NCBI RefSeq assembly: GCF_014859565.1
Contig: NZ_JACUUA010000034.1
Span: 1-25,044, forward strand
Length of the DNA stretch: 25,044 nt
Direction of reading: 5' to 3'
From: Marinospirillum sp.
GTDB taxonomy: Bacteria > Pseudomonadota > Gammaproteobacteria > Pseudomonadales > Halomonadaceae
Numbering within the stretch: the first letter of the stretch is position 1; each line of letters begins with the position of its first letter. The notes beneath the pieces are model-generated. The model searched no databases, was not told where the DNA came from, and was given only the letters and a program-made list of their open reading frames with translations. Made by a program: the position numbers and the translations under genes. Below are positions 7,884 to 15,935 of the stretch, piece by piece.

Positions 7884-9118
7884 TCCGTCGATTACTGTTG
7901 CTGCTGCTGGTACTGGCATTGGCAGTACTGGCTGGACAGCAGTTGTTAAAGGGTACAGGTTATCTGCTGCTGGTATTGCCGGATGGTAAAACCAGCATTG
8001 AAATGTCCTTTTGGACTGGGTTGACCCTTGTTGCTGCCAGTTGGCTGGTGGCTGCTTGGTTATTGCATTTGCTGGGCTGGTTATCCCATCCCTTGAGAGA
8101 CCTGAAGAGTCGTCATCAGCGTTATAAAAGCCAGAGAGCATTAAAACTGACAGTAAAGGGGTTGGTTGATCTGGCTGAAGGCCGCTGGCGTAAGGCCAGA
8201 AAACTCCTGTCACGCTCTGCTGCAGATAGTGGCGCCCCATTGATCAACTATTTGGCTGCAGCTCAAGCTGCACATTATGAAGGCAAGGAAGAAGAAGCGA
8301 CCCGTTTGCTACAGGCGGCTGAAGTTTCAACACCAGATGCGAGATTGGCTGTGGATTTTACCCAAGCTAGAATCCAACTGGATCAGGGGCATTATGAACA
8401 AGCACTGGCCACACTGGTACGCCTGCATCAGAAAGTGCCGAACCATCCACTGGTATTAAGGCAATTAAAAGATGTCCATCTGGCGCTGCGAGACTGGAAG
8501 CCATTGATTCAGCTGTTACCTGAGCTGGCACGCTATCGGGTTTGTTTGGCGGGTGAGCTGGAGCAGCTGGAGCGACAGGTTTATCAGCAGCGCTTTGATG
8601 AGTTACTCAAAGAGATTCGCCAGGGTGATAACCTGCTCGCCGTTAAGGATTTATGGGAGCAGCTGCCCTCACGGCTTAAATCAGAAGCCCAGTTAGTACT
8701 GGCCTGGATGCGGGTTTTGTTGAAGCAAAAAGAATACTCACTGGCAGAACAGCTGCTGAAACGCAGCCTCAGAGACCACTGGTCAGCTGAGTTGATTGAG
8801 CAGTATGGGCTGTTGCCACCGGAAGCTGAAAGCAAGCGTCGGCTGCTGGAAGCTGAAAAATGGCTGCAGGAAAGGCCCAATGATGCTGGCTTGCTTCATG
8901 CTCTGGGTCGGATCAGTCAACAGCTGGGTTTATGGGGTAAGGCACTGGAGTATTATCAGGCTAGTTATCGGTTACAGGCGAGTGATCAACTGTGTGCAGA
9001 AATGAGCCGCCTGTATGAAGCACTGGGGGATGAACGGCAAAGTCAGCATTTTAATCAGTTGGCAATGCAGGTGATTCAGCGGCAGTTACCGAGCCTTCCG
9101 CTGCCTGCCAAAAAATAA
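7880..9118 (+). CDS. hemY: HemY-family tetratricopeptide inner-membrane protein
   Basis: A 412-residue protein of the enterobacterial-type HemY family (not the unrelated Bacillus protoporphyrinogen oxidase HemY). Two membrane helices are visible at about residues 3-20 and 38-62. They are followed by HPLRDLKSRHQRYKSQRALK and a TPR-rich tail with helical repeats such as AAAQAAHYEGKEEEATRLLQ and LLHALGRISQQLGLWGKALEYYQ. The biochemical role in haem synthesis is not known with certainty; TPRs suggest scaffolding. It is the last gene of the cluster, starting inside the hemX stop (ATGA) and ending just before a hairpin terminator. Confidence 0.92.
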   Translation: MIRRLLLLLLVLALAVLAGQQLLKGTGYLLLVLPDGKTSIEMSFWTGLTLVAASWLVAAWLLHLLGWLSHPLRDLKSRHQRYKSQRALKLTVKGLVDLAEGRWRKARKLLSRSAADSGAPLINYLAAAQAAHYEGKEEEATRLLQAAEVSTPDARLAVDFTQARIQLDQGHYEQALATLVRLHQKVPNHPLVLRQLKDVHLALRDWKPLIQLLPELARYRVCLAGELEQLERQVYQQRFDELLKEIRQGDNLLAVKDLWEQLPSRLKSEAQLVLAWMRVLLKQKEYSLAEQLLKRSLRDHWSAELIEQYGLLPPEAESKRRLLEAEKWLQERPNDAGLLHALGRISQQLGLWGKALEYYQASYRLQASDQLCAEMSRLYEALGDERQSQHFNQLAMQVIQRQLPSLPLPAKK

Positions 9119-9158
9119 ATGCGAATCTTTTGCCGCCCTCCCCTGGGCGCATTTTTTT
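9118..9158 (+). terminator. Rho-independent terminator after hemY
   Basis: After the hemY stop, CGCCC (9134-9138) pairs with GGGCG (9145-9149) across the loop TCCCCT, followed by a T-run at 9152-9158. An outer alternative stem AATGCG (9118-9123) / CGCATT (9148-9153) is also possible. The T-run overlaps the pilU stop codon on the other strand, so this is a tightly packed convergent junction. Confidence 0.7.
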
Positions 9159-10284
9159 AATCATCCTGCAGGCTGAACTTGCTGCCTGCCTTGTCAAATG
9201 CAGATGATGTGCTGCCTGCATCGGCATTACCTAGCTTGATCATCAAGCGCAGATCATTGGGTGAGTCCGCGTGTTGCAGGGCATCCTGCTCATTAATGCG
9301 GTTCTTGCTGTAAAGATCAAAAAGAGCCTGATCAAAGGTCTGCATTCCCGAATCTCTGGATTTTTTCATCAGGTTTTTTAACTGGTGGACCTCACCCTTA
9401 CGGATAATATCAGAAACCAGCGGGGTGTTAAGCAGCACTTCAATGGCAGCACAGCGCCCTTTGCCATCCACAGCGGGCACCAGCTGTTGTGCCACAATAC
9501 CGCGCAGGTTAAGGGAAAGATCCATAAAAATCTGGTTGTGTCGTTCCTGCGGGAAAAAGTTAATTACCCGTTCCAGAGCCTGATCGGCATTATTGGCATG
9601 CAGGGTGGCCAGGCAGAGGTGGCCGGTTTCTGCAAAAGCCAGAGCATATTCCATGGTTTCACGGTTACGCACTTCACCAATCATGATTACATCCGGTGCC
9701 TGACGCAGGGTGTTTTTTAATGCCACTTCAAAACTTTCGGTGTCGATGCCAACTTCGCGCTGGGTAACAATGCTCTGCTTGTGGGCGTGAATGAACTCAA
9801 TCGGATCTTCAATACTGATGATGTGTCCACGAGCATTTTCGTTGCGATACTGAATCATCGAGGCCAGCGAGGTGGATTTGCCCGTTCCGGTGGCGCCTAC
9901 AAACAGGATTAACCCCCGCTTGGTCATGGCAAGATCCTTGATGATTTCCGGCAGGTTCAGTGTATCCAGCTGTGGAATATCAAACTCGATGCGTCGCAGC
10001 ACCATACCGACCTGGTTACGCTGGAAAAAAGCACTGACCCGAAAACGCCCGATTCCTGGCGCACTGATGGCAAAGTTACACTCCTTATTTTTGCGGAATT
10101 CTTCTCGCTGCTCCTGATTCATTACCCCCAGCACCAGCTCTTTTGCCTGATCCGGTGACAGTTTCTGATCCGTTAACGGAGTCATCTGTCCATTCAGCTT
10201 CATGGAAGGCATCATGCCGGTGGTGATGAACAGGTCTGAACCTTTACGTTCAGCCATTTCTTTAAGAAAATCAGTAAATTTCAT
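9157..10284 (-). CDS. pilU: Type IV pilus twitching motility ATPase PilU
   Basis: A 375-residue AAA+-like secretion ATPase that works with PilT in type IV pilus retraction at the cytoplasmic base of the machine. The N-terminus MKFTDFLKEMAERKGSDLFIT is typical of PilU. The Walker A motif GATGTGKS is at 130-137. The His box and Walker B region is DVIMIGEVRNRETMEYALAFAETGHLCLATLHANNA. A low-complexity tail rich in Ser, Ala and Gly follows about residue 350. Length is close to Pseudomonas PilU. It lies three bases downstream of pilT on the same strand and is presumably co-transcribed with it; it converges on hemY. Confidence 0.96.
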   Translation of the reverse strand: MKFTDFLKEMAERKGSDLFITTGMMPSMKLNGQMTPLTDQKLSPDQAKELVLGVMNQEQREEFRKNKECNFAISAPGIGRFRVSAFFQRNQVGMVLRRIEFDIPQLDTLNLPEIIKDLAMTKRGLILFVGATGTGKSTSLASMIQYRNENARGHIISIEDPIEFIHAHKQSIVTQREVGIDTESFEVALKNTLRQAPDVIMIGEVRNRETMEYALAFAETGHLCLATLHANNADQALERVINFFPQERHNQIFMDLSLNLRGIVAQQLVPAVDGKGRCAAIEVLLNTPLVSDIIRKGEVHQLKNLMKKSRDSGMQTFDQALFDLYSKNRINEQDALQHADSPNDLRLMIKLGNADAGSTSSAFDKAGSKFSLQDD

Positions 10285-10287
10285 GGT

Positions 10288-11322
10288 TTAAAAGCTTTCC
10301 GGCTGTTTGGCTTTTTCGCGTGCCACTTCTTTTGAGATCAGGTCTTTACTTATCAGTTGTTTTAGGCATTGATCCATGGTCTGCATCCCGTGAGTGGCGC
10401 CTGTCTGAATGGCTGAGTACATCTGGGCAATTTTGTCTTCGCGAATCAGGTTACGGATGGCGGGTGTGCCAATCATGATTTCGTGTGCAGCGACACGTCC
10501 ACCACCTTCTTTTTTCATCAGCATCTGCGAAATAACGCCCTGCAGTGATTCGGACAACATCGAGCGCACCATGGATTTTTCTTCGGCTGGGAACACATCC
10601 ACAATTCGGTCGATGGTTTTTGCCGCGCTGGTGGTGTGCAGGGTGCCAAAAACAGTGTGCCCAGTTTCGGCAGCCGTCAGTGCCAGACGGATGGTTTCCA
10701 GGTCACGCATTTCACCCACCAGAATAATGTCTGGGTCTTCACGCAGGGCTGAGCGTAGCGCTTCGGAGAAACCCAGGGTGTCACGATGCACTTCGCGTTG
10801 GTTGACCAGACACTTTTTGGACTCGTGCACAAATTCGATGGGGTCTTCGATGGTGAGGATGTGAGCATTTTTGCGCTCATTCACATAATCCAGCATCGCA
10901 GCCAGGGTGGTGGATTTACCCGAGCCGGTTGGGCCGGTCACCAGCACCAGCCCGCGCGGGATCAGTGCCAGATTACGGAAGATGTCACCCATGCCCAGCT
11001 GATCCAGCGTCAGCACGGTGGAGGGAATCAAGCGAAAAACCGCACCGGCTCCCCGATTGTGGTTAAAAGCATTCACACGAAAGCGTGCCAGACCGGGTAA
11101 CTCAAAAGAGAAATCCACTTCCAGGAACTCTTCATAGTCACGGCGCTGTTTGTCATTCATGATGTCATACACCAGCGCGTGGACTTCTTTGTGATCCATG
11201 GCCGGTACATTAACGCGTTTGATGTCACCATCCACCCGGATCATTGGGGGTAAGTCGGCAGAAAGGTGTAAGTCCGATGCTTTCTGCTTTGCGCAGAAGG
11301 CCAGCAATTCTGTAATATCCAT
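10288..11322 (-). CDS. pilT: Type IV pilus retraction ATPase PilT
   Basis: The hexameric motor that depolymerises type IV pili and drives twitching. The protein begins MDITELLAFCAKQKASDLHLS, the canonical PilT start. Starting at the ATG at 11322 gives 344 residues, the same as the classical PilT. An upstream in-frame TTG at 11328 would add only two residues, and the ribosome site AGAGG fits the ATG better. Walker A GPTGSGKS is at 130-137. The retraction-type region DIILVGEMRDLETIRLALTAAETGHTVFGTLHT is intact, and the C-terminal half carries the AIRNLIRE helix known in PilT. It is divergent from yggS with 82 bp between. Confidence 0.97.
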   Translation of the reverse strand: MDITELLAFCAKQKASDLHLSADLPPMIRVDGDIKRVNVPAMDHKEVHALVYDIMNDKQRRDYEEFLEVDFSFELPGLARFRVNAFNHNRGAGAVFRLIPSTVLTLDQLGMGDIFRNLALIPRGLVLVTGPTGSGKSTTLAAMLDYVNERKNAHILTIEDPIEFVHESKKCLVNQREVHRDTLGFSEALRSALREDPDIILVGEMRDLETIRLALTAAETGHTVFGTLHTTSAAKTIDRIVDVFPAEEKSMVRSMLSESLQGVISQMLMKKEGGGRVAAHEIMIGTPAIRNLIREDKIAQMYSAIQTGATHGMQTMDQCLKQLISKDLISKEVAREKAKQPESF

Positions 11323-11404
11323 CAACAAACCTCTGATTTGTGTCTGCTAACCCGAGCCATTGGGCTAATCCATTTAACCGTATAGCGAGATAAAAAATAA
11401 CGAG
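11323..11404. promoter_or_regulatory. Divergent pilT / yggS intergenic promoter region
   Basis: This 82-bp gap must hold promoters in both directions. On the plus strand TTGGGC (11360-11365) and TATAGC (11381-11386) are separated by 15 bp, a poor but possible sigma-70 pair for yggS. No clear minus-strand pair was found. yggS lacks a strong ribosome site, so its translation may be weak. Confidence 0.3.
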
Positions 11405-12133
11405 ATGTTGCATTCTGTAATTAGTGAGCATATCGCAAAGGTTCGCCTACAGGTAGAGCAAGCGTGCTATAAAGTGGGTCGAAACCCTGCTGAAGTCAAA
11501 ATTCTGGCAGTCAGCAAAACTCAGCAGGCTGATGCAGTGGCTGCTGCCGCCAAAACCGGGCAGCAAGCCTTTGGTGAAAATTACCTGCAGGAAGCACTGG
11601 AAAAACAGTCGGTGTTGCAGGCTGAGCATCCAAAACTGGAGTGGCACTTCATCGGTCCGGTGCAATCGAACAAAACCCGGGATATTGCCGAGCATTTTGC
11701 TTGGGTGCATACCCTGGATCGCGAAAAAATCGCCCGACGTTTGGCCGAACAGCGACCAGAAGATTTGCCACCCTTGCAGGTACTGATTCAGGTGAATGTC
11801 AGTGGTGAAGCCAGTAAATCGGGTGTGGCGCCTGAGCAGGTCATTGCCCTGGCTGATACGGTCAGACAATTGCCACGTTTACAGCTGCGCGGATTGATGT
11901 GCATCCCAGAGGCCACTGAGCAGGTAGCTCAGCAACAAGCAGCCTTCTGCCAACTTCGGTCACTGTTGGAGCAGTTACAAAGCCATTTTGCCAAAACAGG
12001 CGAGTCGGATGCCTTGCTGGATACCTTGTCGATGGGCATGAGTGGTGATCTGGATGCTGCGATTGCAGAAGGCAGCACCCTGGTGCGTATTGGTACCGCC
12101 ATTTTTGGTGCCCGCGCAGCCAAAATTTCATAA
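11405..12133 (+). CDS. yggS: YggS/PLPBP family pyridoxal-phosphate homeostasis protein
   Basis: A 242-residue single-domain PLP-binding protein of the alanine-racemase-like TIM-barrel fold. It has no known enzymatic activity and helps keep vitamin B6 and amino/keto acid pools balanced. The PLP lysine is Lys38 in ILAVSKTQ. Other family motifs are FGENYLQEALEK, EWHFIGPVQSNKTRDIAE, VQVN-like QVNVSGEASKSG, LRGLMCIPE, LSMGMSGDLDAAIAEGSTLVRIGTAIFG. The ATG at 11405 lacks a strong Shine-Dalgarno sequence, but length and N-terminus agree with the family. It forms the widely conserved yggS-proC-yggT cluster. Confidence 0.95.
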   Translation: MLHSVISEHIAKVRLQVEQACYKVGRNPAEVKILAVSKTQQADAVAAAAKTGQQAFGENYLQEALEKQSVLQAEHPKLEWHFIGPVQSNKTRDIAEHFAWVHTLDREKIARRLAEQRPEDLPPLQVLIQVNVSGEASKSGVAPEQVIALADTVRQLPRLQLRGLMCIPEATEQVAQQQAAFCQLRSLLEQLQSHFAKTGESDALLDTLSMGMSGDLDAAIAEGSTLVRIGTAIFGARAAKIS

Positions 12134-12153
12134 AACAGGATAATCAACAGCGT

Positions 12154-12990
12154 ATGAACAGAACAGCAAACCCACAACCCACCCTGGCTTTTATTGGTGC
12201 CGGGAACATGGGGGGTGCCATCCTGCGTGGCCTGATCCGGCAGAGTTATCCCGCAACAGCCATTCTTGCTACCGGGCGTGACCTGGAGCGTTTACACACG
12301 CTGGCGGCTGAAACTGGCATCAGGGTTACGAACAATAATATTGAAGCCATAGAGCAGGCCGATGTGGTGATTCTGGGTGTTAAACCCCAGATGATGAAAG
12401 CGGTTTGTGAACCTCTGGTTGAGGTGGTACAGCGTCGTCAGCCACTGCTGATCAGTATTGCTGCTGGGCTACAGGTAGAGAGCCTGGAGTCCTGGTTGGG
12501 TGGCAACTTGCCGCTGGTACGTTCCATGCCGAATACACCCTCTTTAGTCGGTGCTGGTATTGCTGGGTTATATGCCAATAAACGGGTTACGGCAGAACAC
12601 AAAAGTTGGGTAGAAACCATCAGTCAGGCTGTAGGTCAGGCCGTTTGGGTGGATACAGAACAACAGCTGGATGCGGTAACCGCCATTTCTGGATCAGGTC
12701 CGGCTTATTATTTTCTGTTCACCGAAGCGCTGGCTCAGGCCGGTGAACAGCTGGGGTTAACCCCTGAGCTGGCTTTGCAGCTTGCTCGACAGACAGCTGC
12801 CGGTGCAGGCAGGATGCTGGAAACAGCGGATGATTCACCGGCAGAACTGCGCCGTAAAGTGACTTCACCCGGTGGCACTACCGAGCAGGCGATTCTGTCT
12901 TTTGAGCAGAATGATCTGCGTGGGCTGGCAACAAAAGCGACAGCTGCAGCAGCGGCAAGGGCAGCAGAGTTGGCCGAAACTTTGATTTAA
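12154..12990 (+). CDS. proC: Pyrroline-5-carboxylate reductase
   Basis: A 278-residue NAD(P)H-dependent enzyme that performs the last step of proline synthesis. The Rossmann nucleotide-binding motif GAGNMGGAI is at residues 15-23. Further signatures are LGVKPQMM, RSMPNTPSLVGAGIAGLY, AISGSGPAYYFLFTEAL and the C-terminal VTSPGGTTEQAI. AACAGGAT-like sequence lies upstream of the ATG, 20 bp after the yggS stop. Length fits the family (about 270). The gene is complete with no oddities. Confidence 0.97.
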   Translation: MNRTANPQPTLAFIGAGNMGGAILRGLIRQSYPATAILATGRDLERLHTLAAETGIRVTNNNIEAIEQADVVILGVKPQMMKAVCEPLVEVVQRRQPLLISIAAGLQVESLESWLGGNLPLVRSMPNTPSLVGAGIAGLYANKRVTAEHKSWVETISQAVGQAVWVDTEQQLDAVTAISGSGPAYYFLFTEALAQAGEQLGLTPELALQLARQTAAGAGRMLETADDSPAELRRKVTSPGGTTEQAILSFEQNDLRGLATKATAAAAARAAELAETLI

Positions 12991-13009
12991 TGGCAGACCT
13001 ATCAAAAGG

Positions 13010-13038
13010 CTGATCCAAAACGGCCTGTGACGTAGAAT
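13010..13038 (+). promoter_or_regulatory. Candidate sigma-70 promoter before yggT
   Basis: CTGATC (13010-13015) and TAGAAT (13033-13038) are separated by 17 bp in the 90-bp proC-yggT gap. The -10 matches consensus at 5 of 6 positions, the -35 only at 3 of 6. It could give yggT-xseA and the downstream genes their own start. Confidence 0.35.
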
Positions 13039-13080
13039 GGGCGCAACTGAATTTCTCAAAGACTGCAACCGGAGAGTGTT

Positions 13081-13665
13081 ATGGGTATGGGTGCTGGCCT
13101 GGCTTCATTTATACAGCTGTTGTTTCATCTGGCGACTTTTATAGTCGTGCTGCGCTTTTTAATGCATCTGAGCAAGGCGGATTATTTTAATCCGATCACT
13201 CAGGGCATTGTAAAAGCCACCAATCCGGTGATCCTGCCAATGCAGGCCATCCTCCGCCCGATGGGTCGACTCGACTTGGCCAGCCTGCTGCTGGCTATTC
13301 TGCTGAAATCACTGGGTATTTTTATTGCTTTGCAGCTCAGCGGCCAGCTGGCTGGTATTGGCAGTGTTTTTGTTGGTGGGGTTGCCGGGGTGGTAAAAAC
13401 CATTCTGGATCTGTATTTCTTTGCGCTGATTATTTCCATCATTCTCAGCTGGGTGGCACCGCAGGCCAGTCACCCCGGAGCGCTGCTGGTTTATCAGCTG
13501 GTTGAGCCTTTGATGGCACCAGTACGCAAGTTTATTCCCAGTCTGGGTGGTTTGGACTTATCACCTATTTTTGTTTTTCTGGGCATCAATCTGCTCTCCA
13601 ATGTACTGGTGGGCATACTGGTACAAATGGCGGGTATGCCGGTGGCTCGTTTTGTTGGTTTTTAG
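13081..13665 (+). CDS. yggT: YggT family membrane protein
   Basis: A 194-residue integral inner-membrane protein with two copies of the YggT domain. Each copy has hydrophobic helices flanking a conserved segment: FLMHLSKADYFNPITQGIVKATNPV with RPMGRLDLASLLL in the first, and SWVAPQASHPGALLVYQLVEPLMAPVRKFIPSLGGLDLSPIFVFLG in the second. Roles proposed for the family include osmotic or cation homeostasis; none can be assigned here. The ribosome site GGAGAG lies 7 bases before the ATG. It follows proC, as in many gammaproteobacteria. Confidence 0.93.
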   Translation: MGMGAGLASFIQLLFHLATFIVVLRFLMHLSKADYFNPITQGIVKATNPVILPMQAILRPMGRLDLASLLLAILLKSLGIFIALQLSGQLAGIGSVFVGGVAGVVKTILDLYFFALIISIILSWVAPQASHPGALLVYQLVEPLMAPVRKFIPSLGGLDLSPIFVFLGINLLSNVLVGILVQMAGMPVARFVGF

Positions 13666-13672
13666 GTGATTT

Positions 13673-15067
13673 GTGAATCGTGCATCCTTTGCCTCATCTG
13701 ATGAATCGCAGTTAATCAGCAGTCTGACGGTTAGCCAGCTGAATACCCGTGCCCGTCAGCTGCTGGAGCAGGGTTTGCAACAGGTGTGGGTGGAGGGTGA
13801 AGTATCCAACTTCACCCCATCCAGTGCCGGTCACTGGTATTTCACCTTGAAGGATGAACGAGCGCAGTTACCCTGTGTGATGTTTGCCGGGCGTAATCAA
13901 CTGGTGCCTCGTTTGCCGCGTAATGGTGACACCCTGCTGCTGAAAGGTAATGTCAGCCTGTATGAAGGCCGTGGACAGTATCAGTTGCTGGCAGAGCAAC
14001 TGCGTTTCAGCGGGGAAGGTGATCTGCTGGCACGGCTGGAAGCATTAAAAAAGAAGCTGGCAGCGGAAGGCCTGTTTGCCGCTGAACGCAAACGCCCACT
14101 GCCGGATTATGTACAAACTCTTGGTGTGGTGACTTCCTTACAAGGTGCAGCACTGCGAGACATCTTGCAGGTGTTGCAACGACGCTGGCCGTTGGCTCAG
14201 GTGTTGATTTATCCCGCGCAGGTACAGGGTGTGGATGCACCGGCCAGCCTGCGGCGTGCCATGGCGCTGGCACAGTATCACGGGCAGCCACAGATGCTGC
14301 TGCTGGCAAGAGGTGGCGGTAATCTCGAAGACCTGCAAGCCTTTAATGATGAGACCCTGGCACGGATGGTGGCGGCATCAGCCATGCCGGTGGTGACTGG
14401 GGTTGGGCACGAAACAGATTTTACGCTGGTGGATTTTGTTGCGGATTTGCGTGCCCCTACACCCTCTGCTGCTGCAGAAGCGATCAGCCCGGATCGATTT
14501 GATCTGTTGCGTCGACTGGAGTCACAAACGGGTCGATTACAGCAAGCCTTTATCTCCGGTTTGCGCGGGAAACAACAACAACTGGACCATCTCTCACATC
14601 GAGCAACCAGCCCGCGTCAACAACTGGCTCAACAATCTCTGCAGTTAAAAAATCTGACTCAGCGTCTGGCTGCACAGCGCCCCGATCGACGTTTACAAGC
14701 TTCATTACAGCAGTTCAGTAGCCTGCAGCAACGATTGCAGATGCTAAGCCCCTTGCGTCCAATCCAGCAACAACAACAGAATTTATCGGGTCGACTCCAG
14801 CGTTTGCAGCAACAGCTGTTGCGACAACTACAACATCAGGGTCAGAAGTTATCCATACAGGCAGCACGACTACAAGCCATGAGCCCACTGAACACTCTCG
14901 GACGGGGTTACGCACTGGCTGAAACGCCTTCAGGAGAGGTGTTGCGTGCTGCGCAGCAGGTATCAATCGGTGATGCGGTACACATCTGGTTGGCGCAGGG
15001 GCATTTAAAGTGCCGTGTTGAGCAGGTTGATCCAACCGCAAAAAAAACTGATTTAAGGTGGTTATAA
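13673..15067 (+). CDS. xseA: Exodeoxyribonuclease VII large subunit
   Basis: The catalytic large subunit of the single-strand exonuclease ExoVII, 464 residues. An N-terminal OB-fold (about 18-112) shows VWVEGEVSNFTPSSAGHWYFTLKD. The central catalytic domain has GVVTSLQGAALRDIL, the RGGGNLEDLQAFNDE motif and VTGVGHETDFTLVDFVADLRAPTPSAAAE. A long Gln/Leu-rich coiled coil follows (about 285-410), and then LGRGYALA with a final beta-barrel-like segment. The start is GTG at 13673; its AGGTGA ribosome site overlaps the yggT stop. The small subunit gene xseB is not in this window, which is usual. Confidence 0.96.
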   Translation: MNRASFASSDESQLISSLTVSQLNTRARQLLEQGLQQVWVEGEVSNFTPSSAGHWYFTLKDERAQLPCVMFAGRNQLVPRLPRNGDTLLLKGNVSLYEGRGQYQLLAEQLRFSGEGDLLARLEALKKKLAAEGLFAAERKRPLPDYVQTLGVVTSLQGAALRDILQVLQRRWPLAQVLIYPAQVQGVDAPASLRRAMALAQYHGQPQMLLLARGGGNLEDLQAFNDETLARMVAASAMPVVTGVGHETDFTLVDFVADLRAPTPSAAAEAISPDRFDLLRRLESQTGRLQQAFISGLRGKQQQLDHLSHRATSPRQQLAQQSLQLKNLTQRLAAQRPDRRLQASLQQFSSLQQRLQMLSPLRPIQQQQQNLSGRLQRLQQQLLRQLQHQGQKLSIQAARLQAMSPLNTLGRGYALAETPSGEVLRAAQQVSIGDAVHIWLAQGHLKCRVEQVDPTAKKTDLRWL

Positions 15068-15069
15068 CA

Positions 15070-15903
15070 ATGGCAAAACACATGACCAGAATCTTTTTAG
15101 TGGTGGCATTAATGCTGTCCGGCTGGGTACATGCCAGTTTGTGGCCAACAGAATCCAGAGTGCCTGGCGGTATTGCCATACTGGAAGTGCCACAACGCAG
15201 TGAATCTCCACCCCATGTGTTTTTTAATAAACAGCGGGTGTATACCGCCAAAAAAGAAGGTCGCTGGTATGCCTGGGTGGGTATTCCGCTGCAACAATCT
15301 ACAGGTGAAGCTCGTGCCTACTGGCGCACACGGGATGGTGATCTGCCGCTGCCTTTTGAGGTGGAACACAAACAATACCCAGAACAACGGCTGGAGGTGG
15401 CACCACGTCATGTGGAGCTTTCTGCTGAGGATCTGGCGCGAGTCCGTCGGGAAACACCGGAGTTGCGTGGTGCGATGGATTTTTTCCGCCCAACAGCAGA
15501 GCCTCTGCCCCAGCAGGTGATTAAACCGCTGGAAGGTCGTCATTCCAGCTTGTTTGGTTTTCGGCGGGTGTTTAACGGTGAGTCACGTAATCCCCACTCC
15601 GGACTCGATATTGCAGCTCCACTGGGCACACCCATTGTTGCAACCTTGCCTGGAGTGGTACGAGCACAGAATTACTACTTTTTTAACGGTAAAACCCTGG
15701 TCATTGATCATGGTCAGGGGTTGACCAGTATGTATTGCCATATGGATGGTTTTGCTGATGTTAAAGTGGGTGATCGGGTGGATGCCGGACAGGTGATTGG
15801 GCAGGTGGGCACCACTGGTCGTTCCACCGGGCCTCATCTACACTGGACGATGAGCCTGAATGGAGCCCGAGTTGATCCGTTACTCTTCCTGCCATCTCAA
15901 TAA
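15070..15903 (+). CDS. Secreted M23 family metallopeptidase (LytM-type)
   Basis: A 277-residue exported zinc endopeptidase likely to cleave peptidoglycan cross-links in the periplasm. The start chosen is ATG 15070 (MAKHMTRIFLVV), with AAGGTGG 9 bases upstream; an earlier in-frame GTG at 15058 would place that sequence inside the gene. A signal peptide (about 1-22) precedes a likely cut after WVHA. The N-terminal part contains an Ig-like/OapA-type region of about 110 residues. The M23 catalytic domain follows with HSGLD (His176, Asp180) and HLHW (His256, His258), so all zinc ligands are present. The gene start abuts the xseA end. It is likely active rather than a degenerate EnvC-like activator. 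Confidence 0.93.
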   Translation: MAKHMTRIFLVVALMLSGWVHASLWPTESRVPGGIAILEVPQRSESPPHVFFNKQRVYTAKKEGRWYAWVGIPLQQSTGEARAYWRTRDGDLPLPFEVEHKQYPEQRLEVAPRHVELSAEDLARVRRETPELRGAMDFFRPTAEPLPQQVIKPLEGRHSSLFGFRRVFNGESRNPHSGLDIAAPLGTPIVATLPGVVRAQNYYFFNGKTLVIDHGQGLTSMYCHMDGFADVKVGDRVDAGQVIGQVGTTGRSTGPHLHWTMSLNGARVDPLLFLPSQ

Positions 15904-15935
15904 TTAGAATTCCTACAATAACAAGGATGCGGTTC

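Noticed and set aside
15058..15069. GTG at 15058 as start of the M23 peptidase
   Set aside because: It overlaps the AAGGTGG ribosome site serving the ATG at 15070 and would spoil the signal peptide's short basic start.
14715..15251. Open frame of 178 codons on the minus strand across xseA and the peptidase gene
   Set aside because: It overlaps two well-identified genes on the other strand and has no family features.
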